This document shows, one piece after another, positions 16,965 through 25,680 of a DNA stretch of 64,000 nucleotides. The notes below the pieces were generated by a model, which made no database searches, had not been told where the DNA came from, and saw only the letters and a list, made by a program, of their open reading frames with translations. Each line of letters starts with the position of its first letter. Position 1 is the first letter of the stretch. Source of the DNA: Mucilaginibacter dorajii (GTDB lineage Bacteria > Bacteroidota > Bacteroidia > Sphingobacteriales > Sphingobacteriaceae); contig NZ_JANTYS010000003.1 in the NCBI RefSeq assembly GCF_024808255.1, positions 124,001 to 188,000 on the forward strand, given 5' to 3'. The position numbers and the translations under genes were made by a program.

Positions 16965-17076
16965 ATTTATAAAGAATAAGGGAGAGGAAGTCTCGATGAT
17001 CTTATAGCAACTTTTCAGGAACCTGGAATAAGTGCTAAACTTTTTCCGATAGCGATGATGCCGCCGGAATATAAAT
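16965..17076 (+). ncRNA. SAM-I (S-box) riboswitch, divergent
   Basis: All four helices can be drawn: P1 ATTTATA/TATAAAT (16965-16971 with 17070-17076), P2 ATAAG/CTTAT with an inner GAGA/TCTC, P3 TTTTCAGG/CCTGGAA, and P4 TTCCG/CGGAA. The conserved AGCAAC after P2 and GTGCTAA after P3 are present. The family consensus after P3 is GGTGCTAATTCC; here it is AGTGCTAAACTTTTTCC, so the J3/4 region is altered. It lies between operator E and leader L5, ahead of two TlpA-like genes. Confidence 0.72.
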
Positions 17077-17088
17077 TAACTAACAGTC

Positions 17089-17178
17089 ATGAATACATTT
17101 CACTACCATTACCCGCATGTGCAGTCCGCAGTCATCAAACGATGTTGCTGTTTGGTTCAGTACGTTTTCTGGTTTTAG
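17089..17178 (+). CDS. Poly-cysteine leader peptide L5 (MNTFHYHY...KRCCC...)
   Basis: This 29-codon ORF starts MNTFHYHYPH, has Lys-Arg-Cys-Cys-Cys at residues 17-21 and ends LVQYVFWF. Unlike the other leaders it continues eight codons past the cysteines. It starts 12 bases after the SAM-I riboswitch. Two hairpins follow: AAGGCT/AGCCTT at 17215-17231 and TGGGC/GCCCA at 17233-17249. They could form a conditional structure before the TlpA start at 17297. Confidence 0.75.
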   Translation: MNTFHYHYPHVQSAVIKRCCCLVQYVFWF

Positions 17179-17296
17179 CAGCCGGATAATCTAAAATTTA
17201 TAGTGTCTGTTTTAAAGGCTTGCAAAGCCTTATGGGCAACCTATGCCCAAATTTTCAGCCATCGCTTCAATTAACAACAATTAAAACTTATACAAA

Positions 17297-18616
17297 ATGA
17301 AAACTACAAACTACTTAAACAAAACCAGGCTGCTGACTGCCGCTTTATTGCTTAGCGGGGTCAGCGTGTTATCGGCCCACGCAACCCCAAAGCCTAAATT
17401 TATAAAAGAAGGTAAATGGCGTGGTGAATTTACTGTAAGTGAATCAAAAGTTCCTTTCAACTTCGAACTGAAAGGCAAGGATGCAGAGCACGCGGTGTTT
17501 ACATTAATTAATGGCTCCCGCCGCGACAATTTTCATGTAAAATCTATAGGCACCGATTCTGTATACATCAAAATGAACACCTATGATGCGGCATTGGTAG
17601 CCAAAATAGAGGATGATGGATCGTTAAGTGGTGAATACCGTAGCCTGGTGCCAGGTTTCAGGGGTAATTCTTTACCATTTACTGCCGAATATGGTAAAAC
17701 GTACCGCTTTGTTGAACCAGGCAAAGATGTAGCCCCCAAAGCCGATCTGACTGGTAAGTGGGAAATTAAAACCTACAGTAAAGAGGCTGTTCCGGCCTCT
17801 ATCGCCTTGTTAAAACAAAAAGGAAACAAGCTTACCGGTGTGGTAATGACCGTTGTTGGCGATACCCGTGAACTGGAAGGAACAGTACAGGGCGATGAGT
17901 TTGCATTGAGCGGCTTTACCGGCCCAAGTCCGTTTATTATAAAAGGCAAGATCAATGCCGATGGTTCTATCAGCGGTGAAGAAGGTTTTGGCATCTATAA
18001 AAACCTGAAGTTTGATGCCGCTAAAAAAGCAGAGGTTGAGTTGCCCGATCCTTATAAGCTTACTTTTTTAAAAGAGGGCTATAAAAAACTTGATTTCTCT
18101 TTCCCCGGTATCGATGGTAAGCAGGTTTCATTAAGCGATGCCAAATACAAAGGTAAGGTAGTGATTGTAGAGATCATTGGCACCTGGTGCCCTAACTGTA
18201 CCGATCAAACCGTATTTCTTTCGCCATGGTTCAATAAAAACCACCAGCGTGGGGTAGAAGCCATCGCTTTAGGTTTTGAGCAGAAAGATAGCCTGGAATA
18301 TGCCAAATACACTTTAGGCAAGCTGAAAGAAAAATATGAGATCAATTACGATATCGCCTTTGGGGGACTGGCCGATAAAAAGCTGGTATCGCAAAAACTG
18401 CCTGCATTGAACAAATTCATCGCTTTCCCAACTACTATTATCATTGATAGAAAAGGCGATGTAAGAGAAATATACACTGGTTATACAGGTACCGTAACCG
18501 GCAAATACCATGAAGATTACGAAAAGAAATTCAACAAACTGCTGGACGAACTGATTGCAGAACCGGCTCCTGAAACCGCCGCGGTTGTTGAACCTGCAGC
18601 TCACCAGGGTAATTAA
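17297..18616 (+). CDS. TlpA/ResA-like thioredoxin-domain protein with large N-terminal domain, copy 1
   Basis: The 439-residue exported protein starts with a signal peptide (residues 1-29, cut near SAHA). The N-terminal region (about 35-250) consists of two beta-rich lipocalin-like or DUF4369-like halves (WRGEFTVSESKVPFNFELKG; GKWEIKTYSKEAVPA). The C-terminal thioredoxin fold (about 265-420) has the redox motif CPNC at 298-301 in GTWCPNCTDQT and the cis-Pro loop AFPTTIIID. Such proteins reduce or oxidise periplasmic disulfides. Its promoter has operator E, a SAM-I riboswitch and leader L5. A paralogue follows 29 bases downstream. Reductive release of thiols from imported disulfides is a reasonable inference. 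Confidence 0.9.
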   Translation: MKTTNYLNKTRLLTAALLLSGVSVLSAHATPKPKFIKEGKWRGEFTVSESKVPFNFELKGKDAEHAVFTLINGSRRDNFHVKSIGTDSVYIKMNTYDAALVAKIEDDGSLSGEYRSLVPGFRGNSLPFTAEYGKTYRFVEPGKDVAPKADLTGKWEIKTYSKEAVPASIALLKQKGNKLTGVVMTVVGDTRELEGTVQGDEFALSGFTGPSPFIIKGKINADGSISGEEGFGIYKNLKFDAAKKAEVELPDPYKLTFLKEGYKKLDFSFPGIDGKQVSLSDAKYKGKVVIVEIIGTWCPNCTDQTVFLSPWFNKNHQRGVEAIALGFEQKDSLEYAKYTLGKLKEKYEINYDIAFGGLADKKLVSQKLPALNKFIAFPTTIIIDRKGDVREIYTGYTGTVTGKYHEDYEKKFNKLLDELIAEPAPETAAVVEPAAHQGN

Positions 18617-18645
18617 TATTAACAGATCCTATAACAATATATCAA

Positions 18646-19974
18646 ATGAAAACAATCAACTTAATCACATCATTCAAATGCCTGTCTGTAGGCTTATTGT
18701 TCAGTGGAGCTGCGGCATTGGCTGCCGATAAAAATCCGCCTGTTAAATTTATTAAAGAGGGCGTTTGGCGCGGCGAATTTACCGTGGCCGAAACCAAAGT
18801 GCCATTTAATTTTGAATTGAAAGGCAGGGATGCCGAGCATGCTGTATTTACACTGATAAACGGAAGCCGCCGGGACAATTTTCACGTAAAACAGATTGGT
18901 AAAGACTCGGTATTCATCAAAATGAATACTTATGATGCCGCCCTGGTAGCTAAGGTTCAGGAAGATGGAACGCTGACCGGCGAGTATCGCAGCCTGGTAC
19001 CAGGTTTCAGAGGAAATTCGTTACCCTTTACTGCGGAGTACGGTAAAACCTACCGCTTTGTTGAACCCGGTAAAGATGTTGCACCAACAGCCAATTTAAC
19101 CGGCAAGTGGGAGTTAAAAGTTTACTCTAAAGACCAGGTGCCTAACAAAATCGCTGTTTTAAAACAAACAGGTAACACACTGACCGGTGTAATTATGCAG
19201 GTAACCGGCGATAGCCGCGAACTGGAAGGTACCGTTCAGGGCGACGAGTTTGAGTTATCGGGTTTTACAGGCCCAAGTCCTAAAATATACAAAGGCAAAA
19301 TCAATGCCGATGGAACATTAAGCGGCGAAATTGGCTCTGGTATTTATGATAATACCAAGTTTGACGCGGTAAAGGATGATAAAGCCGAATTGCCAGACCC
19401 TTACAAACTAACCTACCTTAAAGAAGGCTATAAAAAGCTCGACTTTACTTTTCCCGATCTGAACGGTAAACCGGTTTCGCTTAGTGATGATAAGTATAAA
19501 GGCAAAGTAACCATCATTGAAATTGTAGGTACTTGGTGCCCTAACTGTACCGATCAAACTGTATTTCTGTCGCCATGGTTCAACAAAAACCATAACCGCG
19601 GGGTAGAAGCCATTGCCATCGGTTTTGAGCAGAAGGACAGCCTGGAGTATGCCAAATACACATTAGGTAAGCTGAAAGAGAAATACAATATTCAGTACGA
19701 TATTGTTTTTGGCGGCCTGGCCGATAAAAAACTGGTTTCGCAAAAACTGCCTGCACTCAACAAATTTGTAGCATTCCCAACCACCATCATTATCGACCGT
19801 AAAGGCGATGTGCGTGAAATATACACAGGTTACACAGGCACAGTTACCGGTAAATATTACCAGGATTACGAAAAGAAATTCAACAAGCTGTTGGATGAAT
19901 TGATAGCCGAGCCTGTACCGGCCAGCGCGGCTAACGTTACAGGTAACGATAATAAAGAACTTAAAGGAAAATAA
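18646..19974 (+). CDS. TlpA/ResA-like thioredoxin-domain protein, tandem copy 2
   Basis: The 442-residue protein is a close paralogue of the preceding gene along its full length. It has the same signal peptide layout, the same WRGEFTV start of the mature region, CPNC at 298-301 and the same AFPTTIIIDRKGDVREIYTG block (split as AFPTTIIID and RKGDVREIYTG). Differences cluster in the signal peptide, residues 160-250 and the C-terminus. The tandem pair points to a recent duplication, with either dosage or substrate divergence as the reason. It shares the promoter of copy 1. A strong hairpin follows the gene. Confidence 0.9.
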   Translation: MKTINLITSFKCLSVGLLFSGAAALAADKNPPVKFIKEGVWRGEFTVAETKVPFNFELKGRDAEHAVFTLINGSRRDNFHVKQIGKDSVFIKMNTYDAALVAKVQEDGTLTGEYRSLVPGFRGNSLPFTAEYGKTYRFVEPGKDVAPTANLTGKWELKVYSKDQVPNKIAVLKQTGNTLTGVIMQVTGDSRELEGTVQGDEFELSGFTGPSPKIYKGKINADGTLSGEIGSGIYDNTKFDAVKDDKAELPDPYKLTYLKEGYKKLDFTFPDLNGKPVSLSDDKYKGKVTIIEIVGTWCPNCTDQTVFLSPWFNKNHNRGVEAIAIGFEQKDSLEYAKYTLGKLKEKYNIQYDIVFGGLADKKLVSQKLPALNKFVAFPTTIIIDRKGDVREIYTGYTGTVTGKYYQDYEKKFNKLLDELIAEPVPASAANVTGNDNKELKGK

Positions 19975-19983
19975 ACTAAACCC

Positions 19984-20017
19984 AAACCCGGTAAAGGGTA
20001 ACAGCTTTGCCGGGTTT
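19984..20017 (+). terminator. Hairpin between TlpA copy 2 and YceI gene
   Basis: AAACCCGG (19984-19991) pairs with CCGGGTTT, extended by a G-T pair and AAAG/CTTT, for about 13 bp. A short AT-rich tail follows with no long T-run. It may reduce, rather than stop, transcription into the downstream genes. Confidence 0.6.
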
Positions 20018-20041
20018 AATTAAACAACCATAAAAACCACC

Positions 20042-20710
20042 ATGACTAAATTATCAGGCGCTGTATTATTCACAGCATTCGTATCGCTAACCGCGTTTAC
20101 ACCATCGGCCATTAAAAGCGTTAAGCTTACAAAAGGAAAAGTTGTAACCATTAAAACTGTTGGCTCAACAAAAAAAGCTAAAGTATCAACCTTTAAGGTA
20201 GATAATGAGAGCAGTAAACTTACCTGGGCGGCAAAAAAAGCCACAGGCGATCATAACGGCGAAGTAAAAGTAAGTAACGGCAACTTTGCTCTTGAAAATA
20301 ACGCGCTTAAAGGCGGTAGTTTCGACATCGACCTGAATACCATTACCGATGCCGACCTTACCGACCAGGCTTCAAATGATAAGCTGGTTAGTACTTTAAA
20401 AAGCGAAACCTTCTTCAATACAGAAAAATTTCCTAAAGCTAATTTTGTGATCTCATCGGCCACAAAAACTACAGGAAACCAATATGATGTAAAAGGCAAG
20501 TTGACTATTAAAGGTATCACCAACGAAGTAAGCTTCCCGGCAACTGTAGCAGTAAACGGCAAAAAATTGGCTGCAACCGCAAAGATCACCATTGATCGTA
20601 CCAAGTACGATATCAAATTCCGCTCAAAAAACTTTTTTGAAAACCTTGGAGATAAGGTGATCTATGATGATTTCGATCTGAATGTGAACCTGAATGCCGT
20701 GGCCCAATAA
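20042..20710 (+). CDS. YceI-family periplasmic lipocalin-like protein
   Basis: The 222-residue exported protein has a signal-like N-terminus (TKLSGAVLFTAFVSLTAFTP). A YceI domain covers about 50-220 (KVDNESSKLTWAAKKATGDH, then GSFDIDLNTITDADLTD, and KNFFENLGDKVIYDDFDLNV). YceI proteins bind polyisoprenoid or other lipid-like ligands in the periplasm; the ligand here is unknown. The gene follows the TlpA pair, 67 bases away with a hairpin between. It belongs to an apparent envelope redox group together with the peroxidase and superoxide dismutase downstream. Confidence 0.9.
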   Translation: MTKLSGAVLFTAFVSLTAFTPSAIKSVKLTKGKVVTIKTVGSTKKAKVSTFKVDNESSKLTWAAKKATGDHNGEVKVSNGNFALENNALKGGSFDIDLNTITDADLTDQASNDKLVSTLKSETFFNTEKFPKANFVISSATKTTGNQYDVKGKLTIKGITNEVSFPATVAVNGKKLAATAKITIDRTKYDIKFRSKNFFENLGDKVIYDDFDLNVNLNAVAQ

Positions 20711-20758
20711 GCGGTAGATATACACAATTAAATTAAAAATTCGGCCGCCAAAAATATG

Positions 20759-20860
20759 CCGCCAATAGGCGGATGGCCATTGTTTTGACCAAAAAAGCAT
20801 TTAAAAACTCGTTTAAAGTTGGAAACGGATCCGTGAGCCGGGATATATTGAGTATCCCGG
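20759..20860 (+). terminator. Two hairpins between YceI and peroxidase genes
   Basis: CCGCC-AATA-GGCGG (20759-20772) and CCGGGATA/TATCCCGG (20838-20860) are perfect stems of 5 and 8 bp. They lie in a 192-base gap. The second is 43 bases before the peroxidase start codon and could act as a terminator or regulate translation. Confidence 0.5.
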
Positions 20861-20902
20861 TGAATGGTCCGGATTTTAAAAGAACAAAAGTGCATACACG
20901 AC

Positions 20903-21871
20903 ATGAAAAAAGGATTTATACCGCTTACCATTACCGCTATTAGTATATTGATAGGCTCGATGAGCTTTGTAGGCACCAAAGATGATGTACAAACCAAAGA
21001 GCAACTGGGCGAAAAGCTATTTTTCGATCCGATACTGTCTGGCGATAACACCATCAGTTGCTCATCGTGCCACAAGCCGGAATTTGCATTTGCAGATACT
21101 GCTACGTTTAGTATTGGAATAAAAGGTAACCTTACTGCAAGAAACTCGCCCGGTTTAACAAACCTTTCCGGGCGTCCGCACCTGTTTTGGGACGGACGGG
21201 CGTCATCATTGGAAGAGCAGGCTTTAGGGCCAATCACATCGGCTACAGAAATGGGGCTGCCAATTGAGGATGCTGTGAAAAAATTAAATGACAATAAATA
21301 CTATGCCGATGCATTTCAAAAGATATTTAAATCAGCACCCACCAAAGATAATTTGTTGAAGGCCATAGCCTCCTTTGAGCGCACGCTTGAAACATCCAAC
21401 AGTCCGTATGACCGTTATATCAACGGCGATGATAACGCTTTATCTGTTTCGGCAGCACGTGGTCGCCTTTTGTTTATAGGTAAAGCCAATTGTAATAACT
21501 GCCACTCGGGCGAAGATTTTACAGCCGATAGGTTCAAAAGCATTGGGCTGTATAATGGTAAAGACTTGAATGACCCTGGCCGTTCAAAGATCACCAATAA
21601 CAAAACGGAAGATGGCGAATTTAAAATTCCAAGCCTGCGCAATGTGGCAGTTACCGCTCCTTATATGCACAACGGAAAGTTTAAAACACTGAAGAGCGTG
21701 GTTGAATATTATAACAATCCATCGCTTGTTGTGAAGGATGGCATCAATCGTGACCTGTCATTGGATAAGCCATTAAACCTAAACGAAGGGGAGATAAACG
21801 ACATTGTTGAATTTTTAAAAGCGCTTACCGACGATCGTTTTAAGCAAAAACTTGCCTCAAATATTAAATAA
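20903..21871 (+). CDS. Di-haem cytochrome c peroxidase / MauG-family protein
   Basis: The 322-residue exported protein starts at the second in-frame ATG (MKKGFIPLTITAISILIG), which gives a proper signal peptide. The upstream ATG at 20864 lies inside a hairpin-rich leader. Two c-type haem sites are visible: CSSCH near residue 52 and CNNCH near residue 195. Family landmarks include LFFDPILSGDNTISCSSCHKP, GRPHLFWDGRASSLEEQA, and a C-terminal APYMHNGKFKTLKSVVEYY region with the distal-haem Met/His area (these are read directly). Such enzymes reduce peroxide in the periplasm or oxidise protein side chains. It lies between YceI and a TonB receptor in an envelope redox cluster. Confidence 0.92.
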   Translation: MKKGFIPLTITAISILIGSMSFVGTKDDVQTKEQLGEKLFFDPILSGDNTISCSSCHKPEFAFADTATFSIGIKGNLTARNSPGLTNLSGRPHLFWDGRASSLEEQALGPITSATEMGLPIEDAVKKLNDNKYYADAFQKIFKSAPTKDNLLKAIASFERTLETSNSPYDRYINGDDNALSVSAARGRLLFIGKANCNNCHSGEDFTADRFKSIGLYNGKDLNDPGRSKITNNKTEDGEFKIPSLRNVAVTAPYMHNGKFKTLKSVVEYYNNPSLVVKDGINRDLSLDKPLNLNEGEINDIVEFLKALTDDRFKQKLASNIK

Positions 21872-21969
21872 ATTCCCATCAAATAAATAATTAATTACAG
21901 GCAAAGAATAAGTGTTGCGGTGCAAAAAGCACGGTAATAGCTGCTGCTTTGTCTAAAAACTATTGTAAA

Positions 21970-24735
21970 ATGAAGAAAATTATACTCTTGCTTATATTTT
22001 TCAGCCTGGCATACGGGCAAAGTGTATTTGCACAAAAACGAACGGTGAGCGGAATTGTAACCGCTGCCGATGACAAGGCTCCTTTGCCTGGCGTATCCAT
22101 CCGCATTAAAGGATTAAACGAAGGAGCCGTTACCAAAGCCGATGGTACTTTTAGTATAGTAGTACGTAATGGTAAATACCTGGTATTTTCATTTTTAGGA
22201 TATGAAAGCCAGGAAGTGGAGATTGACGGACATAAAGAGTTCAATATTGTTTTAAAACCTGCGGGTAACGACCTGAACGAAGTACAGATTGTGGGCTCTC
22301 GCAATGCTAACCGAACCAAGTTAAATTCAGCTTCGGCAGTTGATGTTATCGATATCAAACCGCTGCTTGAATCGGCACCGCAGGCGAGTGTAACCCAGTT
22401 GCTGCAATATATTTCGCCATCGTTCCACTCTGTTAACGGCAGTAATGCGGGGGATGCCGGTTCGGCGCTGAGCCTGGCGCAACTGCGTGGCCTTGGTCCC
22501 GACCAGGTACTGGTGTTGGTGAATGGTAAACGCAGGCATAAAAGCGCCAATGTAAATTATGGTGGTTTAGGGAATGGTTCTACGGGCTATGATTTGAACT
22601 CAATTCCGTCGGGTTCCATTGATAGGATCGAGATACTGCGTGATGGCGCGGCTGCACAGTATGGCTCTGATGCCATTGCCGGGGTGATCAACATTGTACT
22701 GAAGAAAAAAACTGATGATCTGTCAGTAAACACTACAGGAAGTACCCGCAGGCGTGGTGATGGGGCAACAACCCGTACCAGCGTAAATTACGGTGTGGGC
22801 TTAGGCAACACGGGTGGTTATATCAACGCCACTGCCGAATATGCCACGCAGGCGATCTCATTGCCCGCAGGTAAGGCCGATGCCGGGTTGTACAACGGGC
22901 CTATTTATGGCGGCGGTGCCAATACCCGTGGATACGATGCCATTTATACCAAAGAAATTGATGATGCTATTCTAAAAAGCCGGGGTATCGACCGTCATTT
23001 TTTTGATCAGCGTGGCGGTGGGTCTAACGCGGGGCAGGACGCATTACTGTCTTTCAACGCGGGTTTCCCTTTAAATAAAACCACTGATATATACGCTTTT
23101 GGAGGTATCAGCAGTCGTAATTCGCAGTTCACGGCCGTTTACCGCTTGCCGGGATGGACATCACGTAACAATAACTTTATTTATCCCGATGGCTTTTTAC
23201 CGGCCATGGAAAATAACATTGTAGATGGCTCTATAGCTGTAGGCATAAAAGGTAAGGTAGGCTACTGGAATGTTGATCTATCAAATGTGTTTGGGAAAAA
23301 CAGTTTCAGCAACCGGGTAGATAATTCATTGAATGCCAGTCTTGGCTTAAAAAGCCCTACCAGTTTTGATGCCGGCAGGTATAACGCTGGTCAAAATACT
23401 ACCGGCCTCGACTTTAACCGTTACTTTGAAAAGGTTTTGAAGGGCTTAAACGTTGCCTTTGGCGCGCAGCACCGGATTGAAAGCTTCCAGATCATAGCAG
23501 GTGAGGAAGCATCTTATTCTAAGGCAGATCAGCGTACTATTGTTGATGTAGATACTACGGTGGGTGGCATTCCATATTTGTCAAATGCCGGCGTAACATC
23601 ATTGAACGGCCTGGCTGCAGGTTCACAGATCCATTTAGGTTTCCGGCCGGAGAATGCCGTGAATGTAAGTCGTTCGATAACTGCCGGCTACGCTGATGTG
23701 GAACTAAACGTAACCAAAGCCTGGCTGATATCGGGTGCCGGTCGTGCCGAGTATTTTTCAGATTTCGGTAATGTATTCACCTGGAAAGCTGCCACCCGCT
23801 ACAGCTTTGCCAGATGGCTGAATATCCGGGGATCGGCCAATACAGGCTTCCGCGCGCCAGATTTGGCTCAGTCTTATTATACCTCGGTTTCTACCACGTT
23901 TCAGCAAGGCAGGGGCGTTGATATCTTAACAGCATCAAACCAAAGCGCGGCAGCAAGGGCTTTAGGGATCCCTAAGTTAACGCCCGAAAAGTCAAAAGGA
24001 TACGCGCTGGGCCTTACCTCGGCACCGGGCAGTAATGTGGAGCTAACGGTAGATGCTTACCTCATCAATATTGATAATAGGGTAGGTAATACGGGTAACT
24101 TTACCTCCACAGATGCCAATTTACCGGCAGATGTTAAAACGCTTTTTCAACAAACAGGAGCGGCACAGGCTAACTTCTTTTACAATGAGTTCAGCACACG
24201 TACCAAGGGTATTGAATTTACCGGCAGCTACAAGGTGTTGTTAGATAAAGGGAATATTAACTTCCTTTTCGGCGGCAATTTCTCTAAAAATGAAGTGACC
24301 AAGGTTAATACCCCAAAAGGATTGGAAGCGTATAAAAATGTAATATTAAGTCCGGGTGAAAGAGCCAGGGTTACTACCAACATCCCTGCGCAAAAAATCA
24401 ACCTGCAAGGTATTTACAGTTTAGATAAATTCACCTTCTTACTACGTACAGTTTACTTTGGCAAGGTGACCACAGCCTCGCTGCTTAGCGCCGCTGATCC
24501 GCTTAACCCTGTTTACTTTTATCAAAACCTTAAGCCAATCTGGGTAACAGACCTATCTGTAGGCTACAGGTTCACAGCCAAATTACAAGCTACCGCGGGC
24601 GTAAACAACGTGTTTAATATCCTTGGTGATTACACCGATCCATCTATTGCCGGTTTGCGTAACCCAACCGTTGTTGGTATACAAAACGGCAGCGCGGGCA
24701 TTCAGCCATTTATTAAACTATCTGCTCATTTATAA
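21970..24735 (+). CDS. TonB-dependent receptor with carboxypeptidase-D-like regulatory domain
   Basis: This outer-membrane importer has about 921 residues from the chosen start (MKKIILLLIFFSLAYG signal peptide, cut near VFAQ). A carboxypeptidase-D-like domain covers about 24-105. The plug is at about 120-240 (LRGLGPDQVLVLVNGKRRHK; DGAAAQYGSDAIAGVINIVL). The barrel holds RGSANTGFRAPDLAQSYY and ends in a hydrophobic strand. It belongs to the classical siderophore/vitamin type rather than SusC: shorter, with no SusD partner. A DUF4397 lipoprotein follows 10 bases later. Given the upstream sulfur-controlled promoter, an organosulfur or metal-thiol ligand is possible, but is not shown by the sequence. 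Confidence 0.9.
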   Translation: MKKIILLLIFFSLAYGQSVFAQKRTVSGIVTAADDKAPLPGVSIRIKGLNEGAVTKADGTFSIVVRNGKYLVFSFLGYESQEVEIDGHKEFNIVLKPAGNDLNEVQIVGSRNANRTKLNSASAVDVIDIKPLLESAPQASVTQLLQYISPSFHSVNGSNAGDAGSALSLAQLRGLGPDQVLVLVNGKRRHKSANVNYGGLGNGSTGYDLNSIPSGSIDRIEILRDGAAAQYGSDAIAGVINIVLKKKTDDLSVNTTGSTRRRGDGATTRTSVNYGVGLGNTGGYINATAEYATQAISLPAGKADAGLYNGPIYGGGANTRGYDAIYTKEIDDAILKSRGIDRHFFDQRGGGSNAGQDALLSFNAGFPLNKTTDIYAFGGISSRNSQFTAVYRLPGWTSRNNNFIYPDGFLPAMENNIVDGSIAVGIKGKVGYWNVDLSNVFGKNSFSNRVDNSLNASLGLKSPTSFDAGRYNAGQNTTGLDFNRYFEKVLKGLNVAFGAQHRIESFQIIAGEEASYSKADQRTIVDVDTTVGGIPYLSNAGVTSLNGLAAGSQIHLGFRPENAVNVSRSITAGYADVELNVTKAWLISGAGRAEYFSDFGNVFTWKAATRYSFARWLNIRGSANTGFRAPDLAQSYYTSVSTTFQQGRGVDILTASNQSAAARALGIPKLTPEKSKGYALGLTSAPGSNVELTVDAYLINIDNRVGNTGNFTSTDANLPADVKTLFQQTGAAQANFFYNEFSTRTKGIEFTGSYKVLLDKGNINFLFGGNFSKNEVTKVNTPKGLEAYKNVILSPGERARVTTNIPAQKINLQGIYSLDKFTFLLRTVYFGKVTTASLLSAADPLNPVYFYQNLKPIWVTDLSVGYRFTAKLQATAGVNNVFNILGDYTDPSIAGLRNPTVVGIQNGSAGIQPFIKLSAHL

Positions 24736-24745
24736 GCTACATATC

Positions 24746-25567
24746 ATGAATAAGAATCAACATAAAACTACCCTGATTAAAAGGGGATATAAGTTAACAT
24801 TATTATTTGCCGGCGTGCTGCTTTTGGGTAGCTCCTGCAAAAAAACAGATTACCTGAATATCAACGATGCAAACAGGCCTTCGCTGGTTGCGCATATCAG
24901 CTTTGTAAATGCAAGGCCGGTAAATGTAGGCCTCCAGTTTTGGACGTATACTACCCAGGTAACCAAAACGGCTGTCGCTATCAATACCAAAAGCGATTAT
25001 CTTGATACCCAGTTTGGCGATGTACAGATCAACATTACAGAGGGCACAAATACATCGTACAAAGCATCGCGCGAGTTTGGTAACAGCGCCACCTTTACAA
25101 CAACCGGCGGCCCTAACGGCCCAATAGCTACGTACTATCACACCGTATTCGCTATAAAAAATACCAAAGCCACTGCCGATTCACTCATTTTGTTTTATGA
25201 TGACCTGAGTGCGCCTGCCGTCGGTAAAGCCAAAATAAGGTTTGTGCACCTGGCACCAGGCAATGCCGCTGTCGATTTTGGAATTGCCGGGCAAACGGCC
25301 TTGTTTACCAACACGGTTTACGGTAGGGCAGGTGGATCTATCCTCTCCGGCACCGGAGAAAACGCCTGGTCAATTGGTCCGTTTGTTACGGTTGATGCAG
25401 GTACGGTCAATTTCGCGGTTACTAAAACTGCCGATCATTCCGCATTGAATATCCTCAACAATAAACTTAATAATGTAACACTTGCTGCGGGTAAAATATA
25501 TACCATTTACATTAATGGTACGCCGGGAAGCACCGACGTTGGAGCTACAATCATAACGCATAATTAA
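24746..25567 (+). CDS. DUF4397-type lipoprotein
   Basis: The 273-residue protein uses the ATG at 24746 (MNKNQHKTTLIKRGYKLTLL), giving a type II signal peptide with lipobox LLGSSC. The longer frame starting at 24623 overlaps the receptor gene and is rejected. The mature protein consists of beta-rich repeats with the DUF4397 signature KIRFVHLAPGNAAVDFGIAG and a C-terminal LAAGKIYTIYINGTPG. It is probably a surface or periplasmic lipoprotein working with the TonB receptor 10 bases upstream. Its ligand is unknown. Confidence 0.85.
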   Translation: MNKNQHKTTLIKRGYKLTLLFAGVLLLGSSCKKTDYLNINDANRPSLVAHISFVNARPVNVGLQFWTYTTQVTKTAVAINTKSDYLDTQFGDVQINITEGTNTSYKASREFGNSATFTTTGGPNGPIATYYHTVFAIKNTKATADSLILFYDDLSAPAVGKAKIRFVHLAPGNAAVDFGIAGQTALFTNTVYGRAGGSILSGTGENAWSIGPFVTVDAGTVNFAVTKTADHSALNILNNKLNNVTLAAGKIYTIYINGTPGSTDVGATIITHN

Positions 25568-25611
25568 CAATGATACCGCACAAATAGCAGTGATTTAATA
25601 GATGTGCCTAT

Positions 25612-25650
25612 AAAGCAGTCCCGGTTTTGGCCGGGCGGCTTTATTTTTTT
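25612..25650 (+). terminator. Intrinsic terminator after the lipoprotein gene
   Basis: An outer AAAGC/GCTTT and inner CCCGG/CCGGG stem surrounds a T-rich loop. TTATTTTTTT follows at once. It should end transcripts from the TonB receptor/lipoprotein genes, although the superoxide dismutase gene starts only 31 bases later. Confidence 0.8.
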
Positions 25651-25680
25651 AACCAGTAAACTCAATTAAATAATACCATC

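Noticed and set aside
24623..24745. N-terminal extension of the DUF4397 lipoprotein frame into the TonB receptor gene
   Set aside because: It would destroy the type II signal peptide and overlap the receptor C-terminus; the ATG at 24746 fits.
25592..25604. ATTTAATAGA half of the sulfur operator before the SOD gene
   Set aside because: The matching TCTAT half at the right distance is missing.
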